From an uncultured Alphaproteobacteria bacterium (GTDB taxonomy: Bacteria > Pseudomonadota > Alphaproteobacteria > RF32 > CAG-239), in the NCBI GenBank assembly GCA_944392235.1, contig CALXVZ010000004.1:1-64000 (forward strand): DNA of 64,000 nucleotides, given 5' to 3'. Under the pieces are notes generated by a model. That model saw nothing but the letters and a program-made list of their open reading frames with translations, did no database searches and was not told the DNA's origin. The position numbers were made by a program, and so were the translations under genes. Positions 1 through 8,385 of the stretch are shown one piece after another (position 1 is the stretch's first letter; each line of letters begins with the position of its first letter).

Positions 1-108
1 ATAAAAGTTTATAAGATTTGTAGTCATTTCATTTAATTCAATATCCGTAACGTCGGGATAGAGAATTGACAACTCATAAGCGAGCTTACTTCTATTATCA
101 TTTATCAT
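1..108 (-). CDS. Partial hypothetical protein, cut by window edge
   Basis: An open frame runs from an ATG at 108 leftwards off the window edge (36 codons visible, beginning MINDNRSKLAYELS). The residue composition looks protein-like, with no stops in a very AT-rich stretch. An in-frame stop lies about 30 bases upstream, so the start is constrained. No good Shine-Dalgarno sequence precedes the ATG, and the family is not recognised. It could be a chance frame. Confidence 0.35.
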   Translation of the reverse strand, partial: MINDNRSKLAYELSILYPDVTDIELNEMTTNLINFY

Positions 109-265
109 GTCATATAGAAGTGTCTGCGTTTTGAATTTCTACTAAATTTTTTTAAGAAAGTTATACTTTGTCTATAAATTAGTAATCCCGTCCAAATCGT
201 AGCAAAATGTTACCAAAAAGTAGAAAATAGGGGGCTCCCGAATTAGAAAATACACGGCATAATTT

Positions 266-294
266 AAATAGTTAAAGAGAAAACAACTATTTAT
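266..294 (+). promoter_or_regulatory. Inverted repeat before the 43-aa gene
   Basis: The arms AAATAGTT (266-273) and AACTATTT (285-292) form a perfect 8-bp inverted repeat just ahead of the ribosome binding site of the next gene. The 13-mer AACAACTATTTAT (282-294) occurs again at 14307-14319 just upstream of the invertase gene, there also paired with an upstream TAGTT. A shared operator is an inference. Confidence 0.35.
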
Positions 295-308
295 GAAAGG
301 AAAATATT

Positions 309-440
309 ATGTGGTATGTAAAATTAAATAATACAATTCTTCCTACTCCTTATCAATATTTTAGTGAATGTCTTAAGGAGTGTAAAAGATTGCAATGGGT
401 TATGGTAGCGGTATCTACGGAACCTGTATTTATTGACTAA
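309..440 (+). CDS. Small hypothetical protein (43 aa)
   Basis: ATG at 309 follows an AAAGGAAA ribosome binding site at good spacing, and the frame runs to TAA at 438-440. The product begins MWYVKLNNTILPTPYQYF and ends VSTEPVFID, with balanced composition and no membrane segment. It lies 22 bases ahead of the next gene on the same strand, and its promoter region holds the inverted repeat at 266-294. No family is recognised. It belongs to the small accessory cluster that ends in a DUF3768 gene. Confidence 0.5.
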   Translation: MWYVKLNNTILPTPYQYFSECLKECKRLQWVMVAVSTEPVFID

Positions 441-462
441 TTTATAATGAAGGAGATTTATC

Positions 463-732
463 ATGTTAAAAGATTTTGAAAATTGGTTGTTAAATAATAA
501 TTACAGACCTACCACCGCGTTTGATTATCAAGGAAGAATTGAAAGATTATGTCGTGCTGAAGGTTATACTCTGTCTCATTTGGTTGAAAATATTGCCTTA
601 ATTTTACCTAAATATGAAATAAACGGTGAAAAATCAAGTTACGGTAAACGCTCTCACACATCTGTTAGACAAGCCTTAAGACGTTTTAAAATGTTTTTGA
701 TATCAAATAAACTCATTGAAAGTGCAAACTAA
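463..732 (+). CDS. Stand-alone integrase N-terminal (SAM-like) domain protein
   Basis: The 89-residue protein resembles the core-binding (SAM-like) N-terminal domain of tyrosine recombinases: DFENWLLNNNYRPTTAFDY, helical, then a basic HTSVRQALRRFKMFL segment. The catalytic R-H-R-H-Y domain is absent and the next gene is unrelated, so it is either a domain remnant or a free-standing DNA-binding module. AAGGAG sits just upstream of the ATG. Its stop overlaps the next start by one base, which suggests translational coupling. Its first 30 residues resemble the N-terminus of the 418-residue protein at 21591-22847 (DFxNWL...TA...I..xC). DNA binding is inferred. Confidence 0.5.
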   Translation: MLKDFENWLLNNNYRPTTAFDYQGRIERLCRAEGYTLSHLVENIALILPKYEINGEKSSYGKRSHTSVRQALRRFKMFLISNKLIESAN

Positions 733-1049
733 TGACTAATATCAAAACATTAAACGACCACTTTAGAAGGAGCTTTAGCGGCGGAAGAGTAATTCTTAGC
801 CATGGTATTTGTTTTAAACCAACTAATGAAAAAGCTGAAATTTTAAATAAAGTAAGATGTTTTAATAACTTTACTAAAGCAAATGATCCATACAACGAGC
901 ATGATTTTGGAAGTTTTAACCATAAAGGAGAAAAAATATATTGGAAAATTGATTATTACAATAAAGATTACAATGGTTACTCAGAAGATCCATGTAATCC
1001 AAATACAACTAACCGTGTTATGACTATAATGTTAGCAGAAGAGTATTAA
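732..1049 (+). CDS. DUF3768 family protein
   Basis: The 105-residue product matches the DUF3768 pattern seen on alphaproteobacterial plasmids and accessory islands. It has an N-terminal LNDHFRRSFSGGRVILSHGI, a central NDPYNEHDFGSF, then KIYWKIDYYNKD, and the C-terminus RVMTIMLAEEY. The function of the family is unknown. It starts within the stop codon of the preceding gene (TAATG overlap), so the two are probably cotranslated. The presence of DUF3768 supports an alphaproteobacterial host and an accessory context. The end is convergent with the polysaccharide operon, 18 bases away. Confidence 0.8.
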   Translation: MTNIKTLNDHFRRSFSGGRVILSHGICFKPTNEKAEILNKVRCFNNFTKANDPYNEHDFGSFNHKGEKIYWKIDYYNKDYNGYSEDPCNPNTTNRVMTIMLAEEY

Positions 1050-1067
1050 ATATTATGTCTACTAAAT

Positions 1068-2294
1068 TCATCTCACTAAAATGGATATAAACATTAATAA
1101 ATAAATGATGCATAAGGAAAGTATTATTATTTGATATTTCCTTTTTTTACGATGTATTTTATTCTTTAATTTCTCAATTTTTTTACTTTGTTTCTGAATG
1201 TCTTGTTGTAAATTTTGATTTTCCAAAGTTTGTGATAATATTTTCTTCTCATGCTCAGATAATACTTTTTGTAAATTATTTATTTCTTTGTAATTTTCTA
1301 GCATTTTATTCTGTTTCTCGTTAATTTCATTTTTTAAAACCTCTATTTCTTGCTTCTGCGTAGATAATAGTTGTGTTATCTCTGTATTGGTTTTAATCGC
1401 CATTTTTAATGAATGCTCTTGTTCTTCTATTATTTTATTTTTAAGAGCAATATCTGCTTGCATCTGATTATTTTGTATTTTATCTACTTCTCCTAACTCT
1501 TGTAAAAGTTGATTACGATAAGTTTTAATATTTTCTGGAGCATTCTCTTCATTTATATTTAGTTTTTGTATATTATGTTTTAATAAACCTGTTTCATCTT
1601 GAGTTTGATTAAGTACAACAACATATTGACAGACAAAAGAATGCCAATCATTAAATAAAAATTGTTGTATATTTTTTGATAAATAGGGATAAGGATTATT
1701 AGGTTGCCATGCTTGTTTGGATTGTAAAGTCCATTCACATTTTTCAATTTTTAATCCCAAATTGTTTAACATTGCCGCAATAGACTTATAAGTAAATAAA
1801 TGGATATGCGTTTCGTCTAATAGCCCTACAGGAGTATATGTAAAATCATTCACTAGCAAATTTGCTTTGATTGACATATGTGCAATATTAGGAATTGATG
1901 CAATAATACTCCCATTTTCTTTAAGATAAGTTTTTAATATTCTAAGTGTATCTTGCGGAAATCTTAAATGTTCCAAAACATCTCCGCAAATGATATAGTC
2001 AAATTTTTCTTTATATTGAGAAAAATCATTTTCAGAGAGTGTATCAAGATTAAACTGATGAACTTCTTCATATGCTTTTGTTTTTTGTGCTAATTTTACA
2101 GATTCTGGATTAAATTCTAAACCATAAATTTGAGCATTTTTATATTTTTTTAAGGCAATTCCCATATCTCCGCAAGCACACCCCACATCTAAAACAATCG
2201 TATTTTCATTAATATGCCTGAGAGCTATAGAAAGCGGTCCTAAACCATTTATATCAATTTCTTGATGATATTTTGTTCCAATGCTATTTGTCAT
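1068..2294 (-). CDS. Class I SAM methyltransferase with coiled coil and C-terminal anchor
   Basis: The N-terminal ~230 residues form a class I SAM-dependent methyltransferase. Motif I is VLDVGCACG (residues 34-42), an acidic strand end follows in IYGLEFNP, and FDYIICGDVLEH (98-109) is the motif IV region. The next part (about 245-385) is a long Lys/Glu/Gln-rich coiled coil, and the last 23 residues (KYQIIILSLCIIYLLMFISI) are one membrane segment. Methyltransferases plus coiled coils at the end of polysaccharide operons can cap chains or set their length, as WbdD does for E. coli O9a. That role is inferred here, with no kinase domain seen. It is the last gene of the operon, 11 bases after the previous one. 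Confidence 0.75.
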   Translation of the reverse strand: MTNSIGTKYHQEIDINGLGPLSIALRHINENTIVLDVGCACGDMGIALKKYKNAQIYGLEFNPESVKLAQKTKAYEEVHQFNLDTLSENDFSQYKEKFDYIICGDVLEHLRFPQDTLRILKTYLKENGSIIASIPNIAHMSIKANLLVNDFTYTPVGLLDETHIHLFTYKSIAAMLNNLGLKIEKCEWTLQSKQAWQPNNPYPYLSKNIQQFLFNDWHSFVCQYVVVLNQTQDETGLLKHNIQKLNINEENAPENIKTYRNQLLQELGEVDKIQNNQMQADIALKNKIIEEQEHSLKMAIKTNTEITQLLSTQKQEIEVLKNEINEKQNKMLENYKEINNLQKVLSEHEKKILSQTLENQNLQQDIQKQSKKIEKLKNKIHRKKRKYQIIILSLCIIYLLMFISILVR

Positions 2295-2305
2295 AAAAAA
2301 TCCTT

Positions 2306-2821
2306 TTATTCAGATACTTTCTCTGATTTATACAATACAAATGGATGCAAATAATACATATAAGGATCATTTTGATCTGAATATAATTCTAACGAATTAT
2401 CCTCTCTATGAATTTTGTTTTTATCCATATGCATATATCCATAATTTGCCCAATTAGAAAAATTAATGTATTGGTCACCGGTTATTTCCACATTTTTAAC
2501 AATAACTCTTTGAGGTTTGCTTCCATAATCTAAACGTATTTTATATATCTTTTCTACCGGCAACTCTATTTCTATATGTTTATCATTGGGTGTAATCTGT
2601 TTTCTTATTGATTTTTTTTCATTAAAAAGTTCATTTTGCTCCGTAGTGTAAAATACTTGGAAAACAAAGTTCTTTTCTAGTAGCCAATCTATTTTTAGAA
2701 CTATCGGTCCTGCAGGATACTCCTTTATTATTGTTGGTATGCTGGTAGATTTACCTTTATAGAGGCTGAAACATAGAACTACTATTATTAGCCCCAAAAC
2801 AAATAAGATTTTCTTTTGCAT
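2306..2821 (-). CDS. Single-pass membrane-anchored hypothetical protein
   Basis: The chosen start is the ATG at 2821, which has GGAG eight bases upstream. An upstream ATG at 2878 would add 19 residues without a good ribosome binding site. The N-terminus (MQKKILFVLGLIIVVLCFSL) is an uncleaved signal anchor. The remaining ~145 residues should be extracytoplasmic and look beta-rich (PAGPIVLKIDWLLEKNFVFQVFYTTE). The C-terminus, with YLHPFVLYKSEKVSE, lacks a second membrane segment. No family is recognised. It lies between the RgpF/ParB-like gene and the methyltransferase gene, so a part in export or assembly of the same polysaccharide is plausible. Confidence 0.55.
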   Translation of the reverse strand: MQKKILFVLGLIIVVLCFSLYKGKSTSIPTIIKEYPAGPIVLKIDWLLEKNFVFQVFYTTEQNELFNEKKSIRKQITPNDKHIEIELPVEKIYKIRLDYGSKPQRVIVKNVEITGDQYINFSNWANYGYMHMDKNKIHREDNSLELYSDQNDPYMYYLHPFVLYKSEKVSE

Positions 2822-2958
2822 AAATCCACTCCTTAACCGGATATTCTCCATCATATATTGCTTTAGTTTTATATACAACTAAAGCAATATCATATTTTTT
2901 AGAGATAATTTATATATTTTGTTAAATGAATAATTGCACATATTAGCCATTCAATTTC

Positions 2959-4878
2959 TCAACAAAAACTAATAAGTAAACATTTCACACTATGTTCTAA
3001 ACCATATTTATTTACCAGATAACAACAACGATGTTGTCCATCCATTAAAGATAAATCTTCTGCATTTAATATAGGCATCTTTTTTACATTGTAACCTTTA
3101 TCTAGTGAATTTATCAGTACATCAAAACGATCTTTAGACATGACAAAATTTGAACATTGTGAATTTTCCGTACAATAAGCAGTGTACCTTGCTTTATTTC
3201 CTTTCAAATATGCAAAAGGGGATACCTCTGTTAAAGAGTAATACTTTCCTTGCCAATACCTTTTTATATCCTTTAATTTAATTGTTTTTACCTCGTAATT
3301 CTTAATTCTACGGAGTTCTAAAACCTTATAGAAAAAATCATAATCTATATCAAAAGAGCTATCCTTAAGTAATCTCATTGCAGAATATTTTTGCTCTTTT
3401 TTTAAGCTTTTGATGTATCTATGATGTAAAATATTTATTCCATAATATTTATATCCTTGTGTTTCAATTATTGCACATATTAATCTTTCCATCGCATGAG
3501 CTAAAGAAAAAGTTCCTCGTTGCGTGTTTTCGAAATCTGAAATAGAAAGACGTAAATTCTTAATTGGTTTAAGTAAAGAGGCTTTAATAGCAAAGCATGT
3601 TCCCGCAACATATTTATAGTTATCAAGTACATTTATTCCATACTCATTTGCTTTCTCTCTAGTAAAATATTGTTTATGCTTTGGGTCATGAATAATTAAA
3701 TTTTTAGCGGCAACAATACCGACCTTATTTGAAGATAATAGCTTATCAATACACTGATGAGCAGAAATACCACCTAAAATACCATTATATAGGTTAAAAA
3801 ACCAATCCTTATATTTGAAAATTTGATTATATATAAATATATATGGGCGTTTTATTCCTTTTGACTGTAATTTGTAAATAATATCATATTCTTCTAAGTT
3901 AACTTCTGATAAGATATCAATGAAGCTACCTACATCAAATCCTAAGTTTGGATAAATACGTATCTCAGCATCTGGTCTAAATTCTTTAATATTCGTTATT
4001 ATTTCTTGAGAAAAATTATTAGCTACTACTGTCACAATTAACTTATATTGATATTTATTCAAATTATTCAAATATTTTTCTATAATATTCCACGAATCAG
4101 TATAAAATAAATGCAAAATTACTAATATTTTCGCATCTGCATTTTTTCTTATTTTTTTATAATAGAATACTTTTCCTATAAAATTAGTTAAATTAAAGAC
4201 TAAATTTTGAAATTTACTAAACTTATATTCAGACACTTTAATACATTTTCTACCTTCTTTTTCTCCGCATTTTATATAATGCAATAAGGGATTGATATTA
4301 GCTTTTTTTACATCAAAATACATATTGAGATATTCTTTAGTATCAAAGTTAAATCCAGGATTTCTTCCTTCCTTCCAACCATACTTCATGTAGTGTTCAA
4401 TTGGATCTAATCTTGCCTTTGCAACATCTGGATATTGCTTTAAATACCATCTAGCATTGAAATATTTTGATGTTGCTATGAGTTTATAATCACTTGATTT
4501 CCCTTTATATCTATTACTAAATTTATTTAATAGATTGAAAATTTGCTCTTTATAATTAACTCTAGGCTTCAATTCTTCGTGCTCTAATATATAGTGAAAA
4601 AGAGGACAGCAATTTTTTTCTTTTAGCTCTGGATATTCGTGCAGATATTCTTCTGTATCAAAATTAGGACCTGGATTGCGGCCCTCTTTCCAACCATATT
4701 TCACATAGTGTTTGGCTGCTCCAATTTTTTTATCCTTTACATCTGGATTTTGTGCTAAATACCATTTTGCATCAAAAAAAGAAGAGTATTTTACAATCTC
4801 TATTTGACTTTTCTCATTATAATCTATCTTATTTATCAAATGAAAAAATTTTATATATTTTAATAAGTTAAGTTTCAT
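2959..4878 (-). CDS. RgpF-like glycan protein with WYLxxxPDV repeats and ParB-like C-terminus
   Basis: 639 residues. Two tandem modules of about 70 residues (33-105 and 138-211) carry the pattern FDAKWYLAQNPDV...HYxKYGWKEGRNPG, a module found N-terminal to many bacterial glycosyltransferases. Residues 250-505 match the rhamnan synthesis F (RgpF) family: ILVILHLFYTDSWN, a YPNLGFDVGSFID motif, IIYKLQSKG, then VAGTCFAIKASLLKP. The last ~100 residues end in LSLMDGQHRCCYLVNKYG (DGQHR about 613-617), which resembles the ParB/sulfiredoxin-like fold signature. It probably acts in the cytoplasm on the rhamnose-containing glycan. The second repeat is nearly identical in DNA to part of the 5722-8370 gene. 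Confidence 0.7.
   Translation of the reverse strand: MKLNLLKYIKFFHLINKIDYNEKSQIEIVKYSSFFDAKWYLAQNPDVKDKKIGAAKHYVKYGWKEGRNPGPNFDTEEYLHEYPELKEKNCCPLFHYILEHEELKPRVNYKEQIFNLLNKFSNRYKGKSSDYKLIATSKYFNARWYLKQYPDVAKARLDPIEHYMKYGWKEGRNPGFNFDTKEYLNMYFDVKKANINPLLHYIKCGEKEGRKCIKVSEYKFSKFQNLVFNLTNFIGKVFYYKKIRKNADAKILVILHLFYTDSWNIIEKYLNNLNKYQYKLIVTVVANNFSQEIITNIKEFRPDAEIRIYPNLGFDVGSFIDILSEVNLEEYDIIYKLQSKGIKRPYIFIYNQIFKYKDWFFNLYNGILGGISAHQCIDKLLSSNKVGIVAAKNLIIHDPKHKQYFTREKANEYGINVLDNYKYVAGTCFAIKASLLKPIKNLRLSISDFENTQRGTFSLAHAMERLICAIIETQGYKYYGINILHHRYIKSLKKEQKYSAMRLLKDSSFDIDYDFFYKVLELRRIKNYEVKTIKLKDIKRYWQGKYYSLTEVSPFAYLKGNKARYTAYCTENSQCSNFVMSKDRFDVLINSLDKGYNVKKMPILNAEDLSLMDGQHRCCYLVNKYGLEHSVKCLLISFC
4391..4477 (-). 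repeat. 87-bp near-identical direct repeat, copy 1
   Basis: This stretch matches 8048-8134 at 85 of 87 positions and in the same orientation. It encodes most of the WYLKQYPDVAKARLDPIEHY module in two different genes. The flanks are similar but much less so. The pattern suggests recent gene conversion or module duplication between the two glycosyltransferase genes. Confidence 0.85.
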
Positions 4879-4897
4879 ATTTACTCCTCGTTTAATA

Positions 4898-5734
4898 CTA
4901 TTTAAAGATTGTTTGTTCTAGTTTTAGCTTTTCTAATTGTTGTCTATATATATTTAAATGCTCAAACATACTATTTTTATCAAAAGGAATATTTATATAT
5001 TTCATTAATTTAGAATTATCTAAAACAAATTGATCATCTTGCTGAAAATTTGCATCTACAGTGATAATGTTATCTTTTCCAACATATCCTATCAAAATAT
5101 CTTTTACTGCTGTAGGGAAGCCTGCTGATACATTAAATACTCCTATAAGCCTATGTTTTATTATTTCCGCAATGCATTGCTGCAAATATGCTTTGGTAAT
5201 AAAATCTTTTTGAGATTCTATATTTTGTGTTGTTAATATTTTTCCGTATTTTATATAATTTTCACTTATCCAACCTATAAATGTTTTATAGCCTGTTCTT
5301 AATATGGGTTCTCCAACAATGTTTGAAACTCTTAATATTGTAAGTTGATTCTTTAATATAGTTTGTAAACCTGTTTCTGTTTTAATTTTATTTTGAGCAT
5401 AAAAATCAATACCTTTTAGTTCATCGTTTTCTTTATGGTAAGTAAGTTTTTGGGTTAAACCATAAACTTTGCGTGAACTCATATATATGTATTGAACTTT
5501 TGTTCCTTTTAACTCCCGTGCAATTTGTATATCTATAATATCATCCAGTTCCATAGACTGCTGTGAAAATAATGGAGATATAGAAAAGTTGATTATAGCT
5601 TCGCTATTTTTAATCTCCGATATACGTTCTTGCCAATCTGTATAACTACATTTAATAACATCTATATTTTTGAGATATTTTTCTAAATTATGTGCTAAAT
5701 AAGCATTATAGCCAATAACTGTTATTCTACGCAT
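4898..5734 (-). CDS. NAD(P)-dependent epimerase/reductase-like (extended SDR)
   Basis: 278 residues with an extended-SDR layout. The N-terminal nucleotide loop is degenerate (VIGYNAYLAHNL, where GxxGxxG is expected). There is a YMSSRKVYG strand with the catalytic-Ser region at 86-92 and Y112-x3-K116 (YAQNK). It is nearest to RmlD/GalE-like sugar-nucleotide enzymes, but the glycine loop has lost two glycines, so cofactor binding may be altered. The start ATG overlaps the end of the upstream gene by 13 bases, with GGAGAG just before it. A role in making or modifying a nucleotide sugar for this operon is inferred. Confidence 0.65.
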   Translation of the reverse strand: MRRITVIGYNAYLAHNLEKYLKNIDVIKCSYTDWQERISEIKNSEAIINFSISPLFSQQSMELDDIIDIQIARELKGTKVQYIYMSSRKVYGLTQKLTYHKENDELKGIDFYAQNKIKTETGLQTILKNQLTILRVSNIVGEPILRTGYKTFIGWISENYIKYGKILTTQNIESQKDFITKAYLQQCIAEIIKHRLIGVFNVSAGFPTAVKDILIGYVGKDNIITVDANFQQDDQFVLDNSKLMKYINIPFDKNSMFEHLNIYRQQLEKLKLEQTIFK

Positions 5735-8370
5735 GTTCTCTCCATTATTTTCTTAAAATTTTTTAAATAATTTTGATACTCAAAATTTTTTTTAAAGACT
5801 TGCCTTGACTTGCGTTGTAGTTCTTCAGAAATCCCTTTTTGTAAAATTTTTGCAAGAATTTTAGCTAAAGCTTGAGAATCTTCGCTTTTAAATACAAAAC
5901 CATTTTTATTATTTTGTATTAAGTCTTTTTGGCCAACATGGTCTGATATAATTACTGGTTTGCCATGCATCATTGCGTCAATTACTACTAATGGGTATGG
6001 ATCTTCTCGCGAAGGACAACATAGTACATCTATGCTATCCATAAATTTATGATATTTAGAAAAATTTTTAATGCATGGTATAAATTTCAATTGCTTTATA
6101 TGTCTACCTTCTTTTTTTAGATTTTTCATTAATTTATTATCACTGTTCTCTCCTACAATTAGAAATTCTCCATTTTTGCGAATACTTTCAGGAATCTCTT
6201 TTATTGCTTGTATAAAAATATCCTGTCCTTTACGTTTATGGATTGTTGCACAAATAGCTATTCTAAGTTTTTGATTTACTACTTTTTGAGGCTTGAATTT
6301 AGCTACATCTTTTATCGGATACGATAAAAGTTTAGGATCCTTATTACATTTTGCTATATATGTTTGTGTAAGCTTTGATGGAACATATACATTATTTGAA
6401 TTATGTAAAATAACATCTAATAATCTGGCCATATTTTCAGATATATTATCGTGTATCCATAAGATTGATGGAATATGTTTTTTTATTATGTTATAGCAGC
6501 TTGTACAAACATAAGTATTGCATACACAAAATTTAAAATTATATTTTCTATATTTATCAAATTGCTTATCTGAATAATATATACAAGGGTCAATAATCAC
6601 TGTACATTCTGATTTGATAAATTCTTCTCTTAAATCCCCATCTTGCGGTGATAATACATAAATGTTAAAACCATTTTCTTTTAATAAGTTTGCTAAGGAA
6701 AGTAATAACATAGGGGCTCCTGTATGGTTTAACATATGCGATACTAATAGAATATTATTAACGGGAGAGACTTGATGTGCAGATTGATAAATGATGGGAG
6801 AAAATTCTATAGGGAAAACTTTTCGTCCTTCTGCTTTTCCATATTTTAAATAGTGTATCAAAGGATTTATATATTTACTATTTATGTCAATATAAAAATG
6901 ACAATATCCTTCCCCTGAAAAATCCTTGGAGGGACTATAGTTTTCTTTATATCCAATTGTCATATAGTGAACTATTGGATCTTCATTAGATGGAATATTA
7001 TATTGTCTAGCATACCATTTTGAATTAAAATAAGATGATTTTTTTAATAATTGATATTCATAATTATTAATATCATATTTCCTTTTTTGAGTAATTAGTG
7101 CATTATTTTGCTCAATAAAATCTATTTTATTTTCTGCATATTTTGAAGATCTAGCAAGACAATTATATGAATTATGCAATCTCCATTTTGTTAATTGTTC
7201 AGACATATGGTATAATGGATATTTACATAATATTTGGCGATATACCCAAAAGTCAATCCAGGCTGGAATAGTAGAGTTATAATCAATTGTCTGAAGAATA
7301 CTGTGTTTAATCATAACCGATGAAAATGTTGGAATATAATTAAAAAATATATTCTTATTCAAATTTATATAATTTCTTCCACGCTGTAATGTATTTTCTA
7401 TATATGCTATATGGTTCTCATATGCACTATTTTTTTCGCCAAATAAGGTCACATTATTAGACAGAATTTGAACATCAGCGTATTTATTTATAAATTCTAT
7501 TCTTTTTTCTAGACATCTTTCTGTCCACATGTCATCACTTTCACAAAAAGCAATATATTCTCCAGTTGATTTTTCTATTCCTAATTTAATTGTTGCTGGT
7601 AATCCTTTATTACTGTTTCCTTCATGGGTATATAATTTGATAAATGGGTATTTTTCTGTATATTTTTCAATAACTTGTATAGAATCATCTTTTGAACCAT
7701 CATCAACCACTATAACTTCAAAATTTGTATATGTTTGTGCTATTAAACTATTCAAAGTTTCCTTAATTAAATCGGCATAATTATAGCTAGCAACGATAAT
7801 ACTAATTTTAGGTGTTTTATTTTTAAAAATACGAATAATGTAGTCTTTTAGATTTGGGGTTGATGCTATATAGGATGAATATGAGTGAATAGGAAGACTA
7901 CATTTTCTCTTTTCTTTGATTCCATTCTTAAGATAGTGTACCAATGGATTTACTTTGGCGTTTTTTACATCTTGATATCTTGTTAAATATAGATTTCCAT
8001 CAAATTTCTCGCTGGGGATCCTCCCTTCTTTCCAGCCATATTTTAAGTAGTGTTCAATTGGATCTAATCTTGCCTTTGCAACATCTGGATATTGCTTTAA
8101 GTACCATCTAGTATTGAAATATTTTGATGTTGCTAGTAAAATATAATCTTCTGACTTTCCTTTATATTTATTAGAAAACTTTTTTTGAAGCCATAATTTA
8201 ATATCTTTTACAAAAGAAAAGGGGGTATTTCTACTAAATTTCATTCCCAAAAAAATATATTTCTTCTTATTGGCTAATCTTTCCTTCCTCAATAAGGTTA
8301 TTCCCATAAATTTATATTTTTTTACTATTATGTCATTCTTTTGAAATTTGATTTTCTTATATACATTCAT
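5722..8370 (-). CDS. Bifunctional GT2-GT4 glycosyltransferase with interspersed repeat modules
   Basis: 882 residues in four blocks. A repeat module (83-157, YFNTRWYLKQYPDV...KYGWKEGR) is followed by a GT2 domain from about residue 188 (KISIIVASYNYADLI, then VIVVDDGSKDDS with the metal-binding acidic motif near 223). A second, more diverged repeat module lies near 430-520. The C-terminal GT4 domain starts NILLVSHMLNHTGAPMLL and carries ICATIHKRKGQDIFIQAI and PSREDPYPLVVIDAMMHGKP, the EX7E-type donor site. Two transferases in one chain suggests sequential addition of two sugars. Its GT4 part is cytosolic, using nucleotide sugars. It sits 15 bases after rfbB. Confidence 0.8.
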   Translation of the reverse strand: MNVYKKIKFQKNDIIVKKYKFMGITLLRKERLANKKKYIFLGMKFSRNTPFSFVKDIKLWLQKKFSNKYKGKSEDYILLATSKYFNTRWYLKQYPDVAKARLDPIEHYLKYGWKEGRIPSEKFDGNLYLTRYQDVKNAKVNPLVHYLKNGIKEKRKCSLPIHSYSSYIASTPNLKDYIIRIFKNKTPKISIIVASYNYADLIKETLNSLIAQTYTNFEVIVVDDGSKDDSIQVIEKYTEKYPFIKLYTHEGNSNKGLPATIKLGIEKSTGEYIAFCESDDMWTERCLEKRIEFINKYADVQILSNNVTLFGEKNSAYENHIAYIENTLQRGRNYINLNKNIFFNYIPTFSSVMIKHSILQTIDYNSTIPAWIDFWVYRQILCKYPLYHMSEQLTKWRLHNSYNCLARSSKYAENKIDFIEQNNALITQKRKYDINNYEYQLLKKSSYFNSKWYARQYNIPSNEDPIVHYMTIGYKENYSPSKDFSGEGYCHFYIDINSKYINPLIHYLKYGKAEGRKVFPIEFSPIIYQSAHQVSPVNNILLVSHMLNHTGAPMLLLSLANLLKENGFNIYVLSPQDGDLREEFIKSECTVIIDPCIYYSDKQFDKYRKYNFKFCVCNTYVCTSCYNIIKKHIPSILWIHDNISENMARLLDVILHNSNNVYVPSKLTQTYIAKCNKDPKLLSYPIKDVAKFKPQKVVNQKLRIAICATIHKRKGQDIFIQAIKEIPESIRKNGEFLIVGENSDNKLMKNLKKEGRHIKQLKFIPCIKNFSKYHKFMDSIDVLCCPSREDPYPLVVIDAMMHGKPVIISDHVGQKDLIQNNKNGFVFKSEDSQALAKILAKILQKGISEELQRKSRQVFKKNFEYQNYLKNFKKIMERTCVE
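8048..8134 (-). repeat. 87-bp near-identical direct repeat, copy 2
   Basis: Partner of 4391-4477, with two mismatches in 87 bases and the same orientation. It lies in the N-terminal repeat module of the GT2-GT4 fusion gene. Confidence 0.85.
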
Positions 8371-8385
8371 ATTCTATCTCTCTAC

